A stretch of 64,000 bases of DNA from Terebella lapidaria (Eukaryota; Annelida; Polychaeta; Terebellida; Terebellidae), in assembly GCA_949152475.1 (NCBI GenBank), contig OX424555.1, positions 14,402,868 through 14,466,867 of the forward strand, written 5' to 3'. How positions within the stretch are numbered: the first letter of the stretch is position 1; every line of letters begins with the position of its first letter. Both the position numbers and the translations under genes were made by a program. Under the pieces are notes generated by a model. That model ran no database searches, had not been told where the DNA came from, and saw only the letters and a program-made list of their open reading frames with translations. Below are positions 22,505-32,780 of the stretch, in pieces.

Positions 22505-24252
22505 TGTAATTTCGTGAATTTTCATTATCCCGACACCTATTCTTATGTTACGTATCTCATGGCAACGAGCTTATAGATGTATCTAAAACCCATAATATTC
22601 ATGAAATAGCATTTATAGCCTCGTCTTAAATATATATTAACTACTTATAATATTGAATTTCATATTCAGAGCTAGAAATTTCAGCTAATAGGCAAAAATG
22701 TTGATATTTGCAAACAAATATTTGGTTGCCATGGCAACTTACCCGAAATACACTTCGTTGGTTTCAAATGATAACCGATGGTATTTCACAAACAAGTCAC
22801 AAGCATGCGGGTGTTGTCACGAACTGTGTGTCCATTTTCATAAATATTCATGGTAACATACGTCATGTTTGCTCATTTGGATGTTTCATGGCAACAACAA
22901 TTTAGGAATAAAATGGCCCTTTTCATTAATTTTCACCATTTAACATTGTTTAAAGTGGGGGCCGGTGACGTTTTCTATGCTATTTCCTCACGCATAAAGC
23001 GTAATACTCACGATTTTACTCGGCACTTCCTGAAGAACACGTAACGCTTAGCCACCGTGGTATCATTCGTTGGAATGTAATTTGACCTGGTTACCATAGT
23101 TACATGTAGGACACATTTCTATGTTGAAAATGACAGTCTTTATCATGTTGTAACCATTGTTTTTGAAAACTATGACCATGAAAACACAGGAATCGACAAT
23201 AGCATCATGAATCTATCATGAACAGTTTTCGAGTTATACATGATTTAGCTTTTAGTGTAATGGCGGCCGTTTCTATGAATGATTTTATTCTTTCACGGCA
23301 TTCTTTTTACAATTAGAAGATCTTAGGAAACACTTGTGGCATTAACATGCAATTAGTATTTTTTCCCATATTTTATGTCTATTCATGGGCAATAAAATCA
23401 AAGTACATGGAAATACAGTAGTTTTCACAAAATGTATTATTGGTTACCATGGCAACTGGTCAATTGAACAACCTTTCACAGGGATCGACATTAACACTGG
23501 CCCGCTGGCCCCACACCATATTTTGAGCCTGTGGGGCCAGTAGGGGCCACTAGATTTCCTAAGTCACTGGCCCCACTGGGCCAGTATAAAATCTTGCATT
23601 CTTTGAATTTTACTTCACAATATTTCACTTCCTTTGAAAGCCTTTCCATGTTGCTTCTTTATGAAAATGAATCAGTGTTTGATATTCAAGTGTGCACTGA
23701 TTGTTAGTGAACTTTGAAAGTGGGGCCAGTAGATTATTGATGGGGCCAGTAACTTCCAGATGTTACTGGCCCCATGGGGCCACTAGTGTCATATGCCTAA
23801 TGTCGATCCCTGTTTCAGTTCTTAACATGCTCTCATCAATGCACATATGCATGATTTGTGTTAGTTGAACATGAAATTAGCTCATATGTATGTTAAATGA
23901 AACATACAGGCTCAGTTAATGTAATTTCGTGAAATTGCATTACCCCCAACACCTTTTCGTATGTTACGTATCCCATGGCAACGAGCTAATAGATGTATCT
24001 AAAACTCATAATATTCATGAAATAGCATTTATATTCTCGTCTCAAATATATAATAACTAGTTATAATATTGAGTTTCATATTCAGAGCTAAAAATTTCAG
24101 CTCATAGGCAAAAATATTGATATTTTTAAAAAAATAGTTGGTTGCCATGGCAACAGATTACAAGGTACAAAACAATTTTGATATTATTTTGTGAAGTAGA
24201 TGCCATAGTATCAATACGTGTTAATCATTTATGTTGATGAACCAACAATAAA
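22505..24252 (+). repeat. X-box-bearing dispersed repeat, interrupted copy (left part)
   Basis: Reverse-complement partner of 14030-15260. GTTGCCATGGCAAC occurs exactly at 22725-22738 and 24141-24154, with GTTACCATGGCAAC at 23443-23456. About 240 bp is present twice in direct order (about 22505-22740 and 23915-24150). The copy is split by the palindromic element at 23479-23812 and by later elements from 24253 onward. Confidence 0.7.
23479..23812. mobile_element. small palindromic element with CAGGGATCGACATTA ends and TTTCA duplication
   Basis: Ends CAGGGATCGACATTA and TAATGTCGATCCCTG are perfect inverted repeats. TTTCA flanks it at 23474-23478 and 23813-23817. The uninterrupted repeat at about 14780 has the site once, which shows the insertion directly. 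The interior alternates GGGGCCAGT and ACTGGCCCC. Non-coding. The ends are hAT-like, but the 5-bp duplication is not the usual 8 bp. Confidence 0.75.
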
Positions 24253-27035
24253 CTAGACGTCAAGGCCTAAAGATGCCTTGGAGGCATTTCGGTGTGATGA
24301 ATAATTTATAATACTAGATATCGACGAAAATGAAAAATGTCGACAAATTTCGGGTCAAGGTCAAAGTTCATCCATAATACCCGCTAGACATGTTTGTCTA
24401 GGGCGACGAGTCCGAAATACCATCCGTTTCGCTCTACGACGCACCGTTTCCGAGATATCGACGAAAACAAAAACTGCCGACTCGGCAAAAAAATTTCGGG
24501 TCAAGGTCAAAGTTAATCCATAATACCCCTTAGACATGTTTGTCTAGGGCGACGAGTCCGAAAGTAACGTCCGTTTCGCTCTACGACGCACCGTTTCCGA
24601 GATATCGACGAAAACGAAAAATGCCGACTCGGCAAAAAAATTTCGGGTCAAGGTCAAAGTTCATCAATAATTCCCCTTAGACATGTTTGTCTATTGCGAC
24701 GAGTCCGAAAATAACGTCCGTTTCGCTCTACGACGCAACGTTTCCGAGATATCGACGAAAACGAAAAATGCCGACTCGGCAAACAAATTTCGGGTCAAGG
24801 TCAAAGTTCATCAATAATTCCCCTTAGACATGTTTGTCTAGTGCGACGAGTCCGAAAATAACGTCCGTTTCGCTCTACGACGCACCGTTTCCGAGATATC
24901 GACGAAAACGAAAAATGCCGACTCGGCAAAAAAATTTCGAGTCAAGGTCAAAGTTCATCCATAATACCCCTTAGACATGTTTGTCTAGTGCGACGAGTCC
25001 GAAAATAACGTCCGTTTCGCTCTACGACGCACCGTTTCCGAGATATCGACGAAAACGAAAAATGCCGACTCGGCAAAAAAATTTCGAGTCAAGGTCAAAG
25101 TTCATCCATAATACCCCTTAGACATGTTTGTCTAGTGCGACGAGTCCGAAAATAACGTCCGTTTCGCTCTACGACGCACCGTTTCCGAGATATCGACGAA
25201 AACGAAAAATGCCGACTCGGCAAAAAAATTTCGGGTCAAGGTCAAAGTTCATCCATAATACCCCTTAGACATGTTTGTCTAGTGCGACGAGTCCGAAAAT
25301 AACGTCCGTTTCGCTCTACGACGCACCGTTTCCGTGATAACGACGAAAACGAAAAATGCCGACTCGGCAAAAAAATTTCGGGTCAAGGTCAAAGTTCATC
25401 AATAATACCCCTTAGACATGTTTGTCTAGTGCGACGAGTCCGAAAATAACGTCCGTTTCGCTCTACGACGCACCGTTTCCGAGATATCGACGAAAACGAA
25501 AAATGCCGACTCGGCAAAAAAATTTCGGGTCAAGGTCAAAGTTCATCCATAATTCCCCTTAGACATGTTTGTCTAGTGCGACGAGTCCGAAAATAACGTC
25601 CGTTTCGCTCTACGACGCACCGTTTACGAGATATCGACGAAAACGGAAAATGCCGACTCGGCAACAAAATTTCGGGTCAAGGTCAAAGTTCATCAATAAT
25701 ACCCCTGGTGATATATAGACAAGTTTGTCTAATGCGACGAGTCCGAAAATAACGTCCGTTTCGCTCTACGACGCACCGTTTCCGAGGTATCGACGAAAAC
25801 GAAAAATGCCGACTCGGCAAAAAAATTTCGGGTCAAGGTCAAAGTTCATCCATGATACCCCTTAGACATGTTTGTCTAGTGCGACAAGTCCGAAAATAAC
25901 GTCCGTTTCGCTCTACGACGCACCGTTTCCGAGGTATCGACGAAAACGAAAAATGCCGACTCGGCAAAAAAATTTCGGGTCAAGGTCAAAGTTCATCCAT
26001 AATACCCCTTAGACATGTTTGTCTAGTGCGACGAGTCCGAAAATAACGTCCGTTTCGCTCTACGATGCACCGTTTCCGAGATATCGACGAAAACGAAAAA
26101 TGCCGACTCAGCAAAAAAATTTCGGGTCAAGGTCAAAGTTCATCCATAATACCCCTTAGACATGTTTGTCTAGTGCGACGAGTCCGAAAATAACGTCCGT
26201 TTCGCTCTACGACGCACCGTTTCCGAGATATCGACGAAAACGAAAAATGCCGACTCGGCAAAAAAATTTCGGGTCAAGGTCAAAGTTCATCCATAATACC
26301 CCTTAGACATGTTTGTCTAGGGCGACGAGTCCGAAAATAATGTCTGTTTCGCTCTACGACGCACCGTTTCCGAGATATGCAGGATGAATCAAGGATGACT
26401 CAGCAAAAAATTATTTCGACCTCTAGGTCAAAGGTCGTTTGAGGTATCGATCCCAAAATCAATAGGGTTCTTCCCTGGTGATATATAAACCTCCGTGCAA
26501 AATTCTGCAACTATTGCCTGAATATTTTTTGAGTTATCGTCCGGAAACCAAGTTCCTCGATTTCATCCTCACGGACCTCACGGACCTCGGAGCCGTATCA
26601 AAAAAAAAAGTACACCCTAGAGATGTTTGTCTAGGGCGACGAGTCCGAAAATAACGTCCGTTTCGCTCTACGACGCACGGTTTCCGAGATATGCAGGAAG
26701 CCTCAAGGATGAATCAGCAAAAAATTATTTTGACCTCTAGGTCAAAGGTCGTTTGACGGATCGATCCCAAAATCAATAGGGTTCTTCCCTGGTGGCATAT
26801 GAACCTCCATGCAGAGTTCTGCAACTATTGCATAAATATTTTTCCAGTTATCGTCCGGAAACCAAGTCTTAAAATTAGCCTTGATTTCATCCTCACGGAC
26901 CTCACGGACCTCCGATCCGGCTCAAAAAGAATAGGGTTCTTCCTCATATCATTTCTGACTTGCGGTGAAAATTTGACAAGGATCCGTCAAGGCAATCTAA
27001 AGTTATCGTCCGGAAACCAAAAGTGGCGGAAGAAG

Positions 27036-27075
<40 letters not shown>

Positions 27076-27115
27076 CTGCTAAAACCATAAAGGCATTTCT
27101 GCCGAAATGCCTTAA
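24253..27115. mobile_element. Helitron-like (pearl/HINE-type) element 1, 14-monomer 147-bp array
   Basis: Starts CTAGACGTCAAGGCCTAAAG with a hairpin (AAGGC/GCCTT), ends TGCCGAAATGCCTTAA after a hairpin (AAGGCATTT/AAATGCCTT). On the opposite strand this is a 3' hairpin followed about 9 nt later by CTAG and T, as in Helitron 3' ends. Fourteen GACGAGTCC junctions from 24405 to 26324 give a period of 147 bp; one monomer has a 9-bp insertion. Right of the array are a non-tandem segment with two TCCGGAAACC blocks and an A tract. Subterminal GGCATTTCGG and CCGAAATGCC are inverted repeats. No protein is encoded: it would depend on an autonomous partner. Confidence 0.8.
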
Positions 27116-27158
27116 TGATTGTAAAGCATTTATCTAGTTTTCTCATATCAATAAAAAA

Positions 27159-29191
27159 CTAGACGTCAAGGCCTAAAGATGCCTTGGAGGCATTTCGGTG
27201 TGATGAATAATTTATAATACTAGATATCGACGAAAATGAAAAATGTCGACAAATTTCGGGTCAAGGTCAAAGTTCATCCATAATACCCGCTAGACATGTT
27301 TGTCTAGGGCGACGAGTCCGAAAATACCATCCGTTTCGCTCTACGACGCACCGTTTCCGAGATATCGACGAAAACAAAAACTGCCGACTCGGCAAAAAAA
27401 TTTCGGGTCAAGGTCAAAGTTAATCCATAATACCCCTTAGACATGTTTGTCTAGGGCGACGAGTCCGAAAGTAACGTCCGTTTCGCTCTACGACGCACCG
27501 TTTCCGAGATATCGACGAAAACGAAAAATGCCGACTCGGCAAAAAAATTTCGGGTCAAGGTCAAAGTTCATCAATAATTCCCCTTAGACATGTTTGTCTA
27601 ATGCGACGAGTCCGAAAATAACGTCCGTTTCGCTCTACGACGCACCGTTTCCGAGATATCGACGAAAACGAAAAATGCCGACTCGGCAAAAAAATTTCGG
27701 GTCAAGGTCAAAGTTCATCAATAATACCCCTTAGACATGTTTGTCTAGTGCGACGAGTTCGAAAATAACGTCCGTTTCGCTCTACGACGCACCGTTTCCG
27801 AGATATCGACGAAAAATGCCGACTCGGCAAAAAAATTTCGGGTCAAGGTCAAAGTTCATCCATAATTCCCCTTAGACATGTTTGTCTAGTTCGACGAGTC
27901 CGAAAATAACGTCCGTTTCGCTCTACGACGCACCGTTTCCGAGATATCGACGAAAACGAAAAATGCCGACTCGGCAAAAAAATTTCGGGTCAAGGTCAAA
28001 GTTCATCCATAATACCCCTTAGACATGTTTGAATAGTGCGACGAGTCCGAAAATAACGTCCGTTTCGCTCTACGACGCACCGTTTCCGAGATATCGACGA
28101 AAACGAAAAATGCCGACTCGGCAAAAAAATTTCGGGTCAAGTCAAAGTTCATCCATAATACCCCTTAGACATGTTTGTCTAGTGCGACGAGTCCGAAAAT
28201 AACGTCCGTTTCGCTCTACGACGCACCGTTTCCGAGATATCGACGAAAACGAAAAATGCCGACTCGGCAAAAAAATTTCGGGTCAAGGTCAAAGTTCATC
28301 CATAATACCCCTTAGACATGTTTGTCTAGTGCGACGAGTCCGAAAATAACGTCCGTTTCGCTCTACGACGCACCGTTTCCGAGATATCGACGAAAACGAA
28401 AAATGCCGACTCGGCAAAAAAATTTCGGGTCAAGGTCAAAGTTCATCCATAATACCCCTTAGACATGTTTGTCTAGGGCGACGAGTCCGAAAATAACGTC
28501 CGTTTCGCTCTACGACGCACCGTTTCCGAGATATGCAGGATGAATCAAGGATGACTCAGCAAAAAATTATTTCGACCTCTAGGTCAAAGGTCGTTTGACG
28601 TTTCGATCCCAAAATCAATAGGGTTCTTCCCTGTTGATATATAAACCTCCGTGCAAAATTCTGCAACTATTGCCTGAATATTTTTTGAGTTATCGTCCGG
28701 AAACCAAGTTCCTCGATTTCATCCTCACGGACCTCACGGACCTCGGAGCCGGATCAAAAAAAAAAGTACACCCTAGAGATGTTTGTCTAGGGCGACGAGT
28801 CCGAAAATAACGTCCGTTTCGCTCTACGACGCACGGTTTCCGAGATATGCAGGAAGCCTCAAGGATGAATCAGCAAAAAATTATTTCGACCTCTAGGTCA
28901 AAGGTCGTTTGACGGATCGATCCCAAAATCAATAGGGTTCTTCCCTGGTGGCATATGAACCTCCATGCAGAGTTCTGCAACTATTGCATAAATATTTTTC
29001 CAGTTATCGTCCGGAAACCAAGTCTCAAAATTAGCCTTGATTTCATCCTCACGGACCTCACGGACCTCCGATCCGGCTCAAAAAGAATAGGGTTCTTCCT
29101 CATATCATTTCTGACTTGCGGTGAAAATTTGACAAGGATCCGTCAAGGCAATCTAAAGTTATCGTCCGGAAACCAAAAGTGGCGGAAGAAG

Positions 29192-29236
<45 letters not shown>

Positions 29237-29276
29237 CTGCTAAAACCATAAAGGCATTTCTGCCGAAATGCCTTAA
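27159..29276. mobile_element. Helitron-like (pearl/HINE-type) element 2, 9-monomer 147-bp array
   Basis: Nearly identical in ends and flanks to element 1 and in the same orientation, but with nine GACGAGTCC junctions (27311 to 28480) in place of fourteen. It is inserted only 43 bp of host sequence away from element 1. The A tract at 29190-29234 and the hairpin end TGCCGAAATGCCTTAA are the same. High identity of the pair implies recent movement or copying. Confidence 0.8.
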
Positions 29277-29415
29277 TTCACAACTAGTTGCCATGGAAAC
29301 GCAAATTGTGGAAATTGTAACACTTTCTGAAACTTATTATGGTCAGATTCGAACTCCTGAGGCTTTTCCGGTTCTTCTGGTACATGATACTGCCTGTTAA
29401 TTTTCATGTTGCACC
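29277..29415 (+). repeat. X-box-bearing repeat, resumed after element 2
   Basis: Continues the host repeat (TTCACAACTAGTTGCCATGG...) seen uninterrupted, on the other strand, at about 14160-14300. It includes GTTGCCATGGAAAC at 29287-29300 and stops at GTTGCACC where the LINE begins. The 43 bp at 27116-27158 is the piece of the same host between the two Helitron-like elements. Confidence 0.7.
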
Positions 29416-30973
29416 TCACCAAGATTTACACCCTATTTTTGCTCTACTAAAAGTACCATTACACATATTGAATGAATCTGATCATTTCCCTGTAAGTTGT
29501 CACATGTGTGGTTTCCTTACGGATTTTGTACCAAGTGAAACTTTGAAAAATGTAGTTAATGACAGTAATTTTGAAAGTAAGCCCAGTGTTTATCGCTGGA
29601 ATCCAGCTGACTGTGAACTCTTCAGAAAAATCTTGTATGAAAATGTCAGTAATAATGGTTTGGATAATTTTAATCAAAGTGTTGCTAACGGGGATGTTAA
29701 TACAGCTGTATTAAATCTGATTACTGAGATTCAGCAAGCAGCTGACCAGATGAAAAGTACATGTAAGCCAGTTCCCAGGGCAGCAAGTGTAAACAAAAAC
29801 AGAAAGTATACAAGAAAGCATGCTGAATGGTGGGATAAGGACTGTGAATGTGCTAAAGTAAAAAAGCAGGTTCTGTTGAAAAATCATAGAAAATATCGAT
29901 CAAATGAAACACTCCAATTATATTTGGAATCCAAGAAACATTTTAAAAATATTTGTCGAGTGAAAATGTATCAACACAAACAAAATGTTTATCGTGATTT
30001 GCATAAATCTACTAAATGTAACACTGAGGTGTGGAAAATGATAAAAAAACTCAATAGTTCAAATAGTGGCAAACAGAATTGTATCACAGCAAATGACTGG
30101 TATTTGTATTTCTCCGGTTTATTGAACACTGATACGCAAATTCCCCAAGAATTTCAAGACATTGTACAAAATTACATTTTGGAACATGATGATAACTGCG
30201 ATAAGTGTTTGTATGATGAGCCGTTGGATTTGAATTGTAGAATTGTTCCTGATGAAATATTGTCTGTGATAAAAGAACTGCCAAATGGTAAGCAGCCAGG
30301 AATTGATGGTGTACCTTATGAATTTTTTAAAAATTGTTGTGATATTATACTCGATGAACTGTGCCTTCTGTTTAGTGTTATTCTGGACACTGGTAAATTT
30401 CCTGAAATGTGGAGTGATGCAGTTATATGCCCTCTCTATAAAAAGGGATTAGTATCCGATACATCAAACTATAGGGGAATTTCACTATTATGCTGCTTAG
30501 GGAAAATATTCACAAAGATTCTAAATAATAGATTGGTTAGGTGGTCTGAGCGTCAGGGTAACTTGAGTGAGTATCAAGGTGCGTACCGAAAAGGCTGTTG
30601 CACAGCAGATCAAATGTTTTCATTATATTGTATTGTAAACAAATATTTGCGTAAAAAAGGGGGGCGATTTTATGTTGCTTTTGTAGACTTTTCGAAAGCC
30701 TTTGATTCTATCCCTCATTCTATTTTATGGTATAGATTGCTAAGACAGGGTATACATGGAAAAGTTATAAAAATAATTCGGTCAATGTATTCAAATTTAC
30801 GATCATGTGTTAAAACTAAAAGTGGACTTACAGACTTTTTCTCATGCACCATAGGCACTCGTCAAGGTTGCATGATTAGCCCATGTCTATTTGCATTATA
30901 TATGGAAGAACTAATCATTAAATGTAATGCGACAAAATGTCCTGGTATTTATGTCGACGAAAACTTTCCAAAT
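29416..30973 (+). CDS. LINE ORF2-type polyprotein, 5'-truncated, left part
   Basis: A non-LTR retrotransposon of the Jockey/CR1/L2 kind. The frame opens at 29339 in host sequence; LINE similarity starts with the tail of the endonuclease (NESDHFPVSCH) and goes on to the reverse transcriptase: LPNGKQPGIDG, SNYRGISLL, FYVAFVDFSKAFDS and GTRQGCMISP. Reading is open to 30973, where the DIRS element interrupts it between two codons. The frame resumes in phase at 37361. The 5' truncation is the usual outcome of incomplete target-primed reverse transcription. Confidence 0.85.
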
Positions 30974-31021
30974 TTCCCAAATTTTAATTGTAAATTTGCC
31001 GTTTATTGTTATTACTCACCT

Positions 31022-31189
31022 CTAAACTACTACATGCTCCTTTTCGATCCTTTGGATCGTTCTGGATAGAAATTCGCGTACTGAAAGCAAGGCACGATCG
31101 TCTGCCTGCATGACTCGAGCGCTCCTTTTGCCGCCAAAACCGCCGCGCATATGCGCGCGCAGCTGCGCAGAAGCTTCACTTTTCTGTCC
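31022..31189. repeat. DIRS inverted terminal repeat, left
   Basis: Reverse complement of 37171-37338, from CTAAACTACTACATGCTCC to CACTTTTCTGTCC. Contains the palindrome-like GCGCATATGCGC. Confidence 0.9.
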
Positions 31190-31251
31190 AAAAAACGACA
31201 AAAGGAAGCCCCTAGCACACAACTGGCGGGGATGGATGGGAGGGCCTTTAC

Positions 31252-31354
31252 TGTAGTAGTTTAGAGGTGAGTAATAACAATAAACGGCAAATTTACAATT
31301 AAAATTTGGGAAGTTTATTTTATACATCACCAATCTAAACTACTACATGCTCCT
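31252..31354. repeat. DIRS internal complementary region
   Basis: Left half is the complement of the element's left outer end, right half the complement of its right outer end (GTTTATTTTATACATCACC). In the DIRS family this region templates the joined ends of the circular intermediate. Confidence 0.85.
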
Positions 31355-31653
31355 TAGAATCAAAGGATAGGCGGTGGAGCAGTAGTGCTAGAGAGTCATG
31401 AAAACAGACGATAGTCTTGATTTCAAGCGAATCGCTAAAATGCTACATTTTCGATATATCTTTAGTAATATAATAAAGATACTCACCTAGCGGTGCGATC
31501 GCTTGCCTCCGACATGCACGAATTTCTTCTTCACCCATCGGTGGAAAACGGAACTCTACTTGAGACCGTAACAAAAAGAAACTCAAACACAAACACAAAG
31601 TGTTGCTTATATACACGTGCACATTAAAACCAAGACTTTTCTGTCCAGCTGGT

Positions 31654-32780
31654 TCAAACAACAGCTTGCGCTACGACCAGCGGACCCAGTCTAAATCTGG
31701 ACGACTGGTCCTGAAGTTCGGCAGCATTGGACAGATAGAACCCGATGAATGTCGTAGAATTAGTCCACATTCCAGCCCTCACGATATATTCCAACGGAAT
31801 ATTGGACCTGGCCGCCAAAGACATCGAGATGTGTCGGATTTGGTGGGACGATATTTTGTAAGTGACTCGATCGTCAGCACCTGATTCCGCATAGACAGTC
31901 CTCACTACAACCTTCACCCATCGGGATAGTGTAGCTGTGGAGATATCCGTAGCCCTGTTAGGCTGATAGGAAATAAATAATCGCTTGCGATCTTTCCTGA
32001 TCGATCTGGTACGATCGATGTAGATTTTCAGCGCTCTAACCGGACACAATAGAGCGTCCGGCTCATTCCGTCCTACGTAACCGCCCAGTGACGGAATTAC
32101 GATAGGGGAGAACGCTTTCCCGCCCTCAACTGCAGCACGTGTTTTAGGCATAAAATCACGTACTGGGTATAAGGAAACGGACCCATCCGCGCCAAATGCG
32201 ACTCGCGATACGTCGATCGCCGCGACATCTGAGCGTCTTCGACCACTTGCTAGCATAACTAGCAGGAAAGCCTTAAGAGTTAACCTCTGCAAGGAAACTT
32301 CCTTGAGAGGCTCCCAAGGTGCTTTAGTAAGACAATATAGCACAAAAGCCATGTCCCAATCCGGTAGAGTAGGAACTCCACGTGGCCTTTGCGTCCTAAA
32401 GGACGCCAAGAGATCAGCAAGGATACGATTATTAGTTAAATCGATCCCCCTAGCACGGAATACAGGGCCCAGCATGGACCTGTATCCCTCGATCGTAGTA
32501 GGCTTCAAATTAAGCCTATCAAAGAGATAGCAGAGAAAGTCTAGCACTGCATTCAGAGGGGCAGAGAGCGGATCAATGCGCCTTCCGTTACACCAACGTA
32601 CGAATACTCTCCATTTAGCCTCATACGTTTTAGAGGAGGATCTCCTATTCTTTCTCGCGAGATGTACGGACACCTGCTGAGAAAACCCTGCCTCCTGGAA
32701 GGATCGCTCGATAGCCTCCAGACGTGTAATTTGAGCACGTGGACGGAATCGTGAAATATATCCCGCCCCGGTTGCTTCAG
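31654..32780 (-). CDS. DIRS tyrosine recombinase
   Basis: The frame is open from about 34515, but recognisable recombinase similarity covers only roughly the last 370 residues. It shows the core arginine region (GRRRSDVAAI), an HQIRH box and a late tyrosine (FIGFY). It overlaps the end of the RT frame, as usual in this family. In DIRS elements it integrates the circular DNA copy. Part of the element at 30974-37360. Confidence 0.85.

Noticed and set aside
26799-29251. Identical small frames (MNLHAEFCNYCIN...) in both Helitron-like elements
   Set aside because: They end in the A tract and are shared only because the element flanks are copies. No domain or start context supports a protein.
24253-29276. 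CRISPR array or centromeric satellite
   Set aside because: Monomers are contiguous without spacers and bounded by transposon ends in a eukaryotic sequence. Array size is only 9-14 units per element, too small to argue for a centromere.
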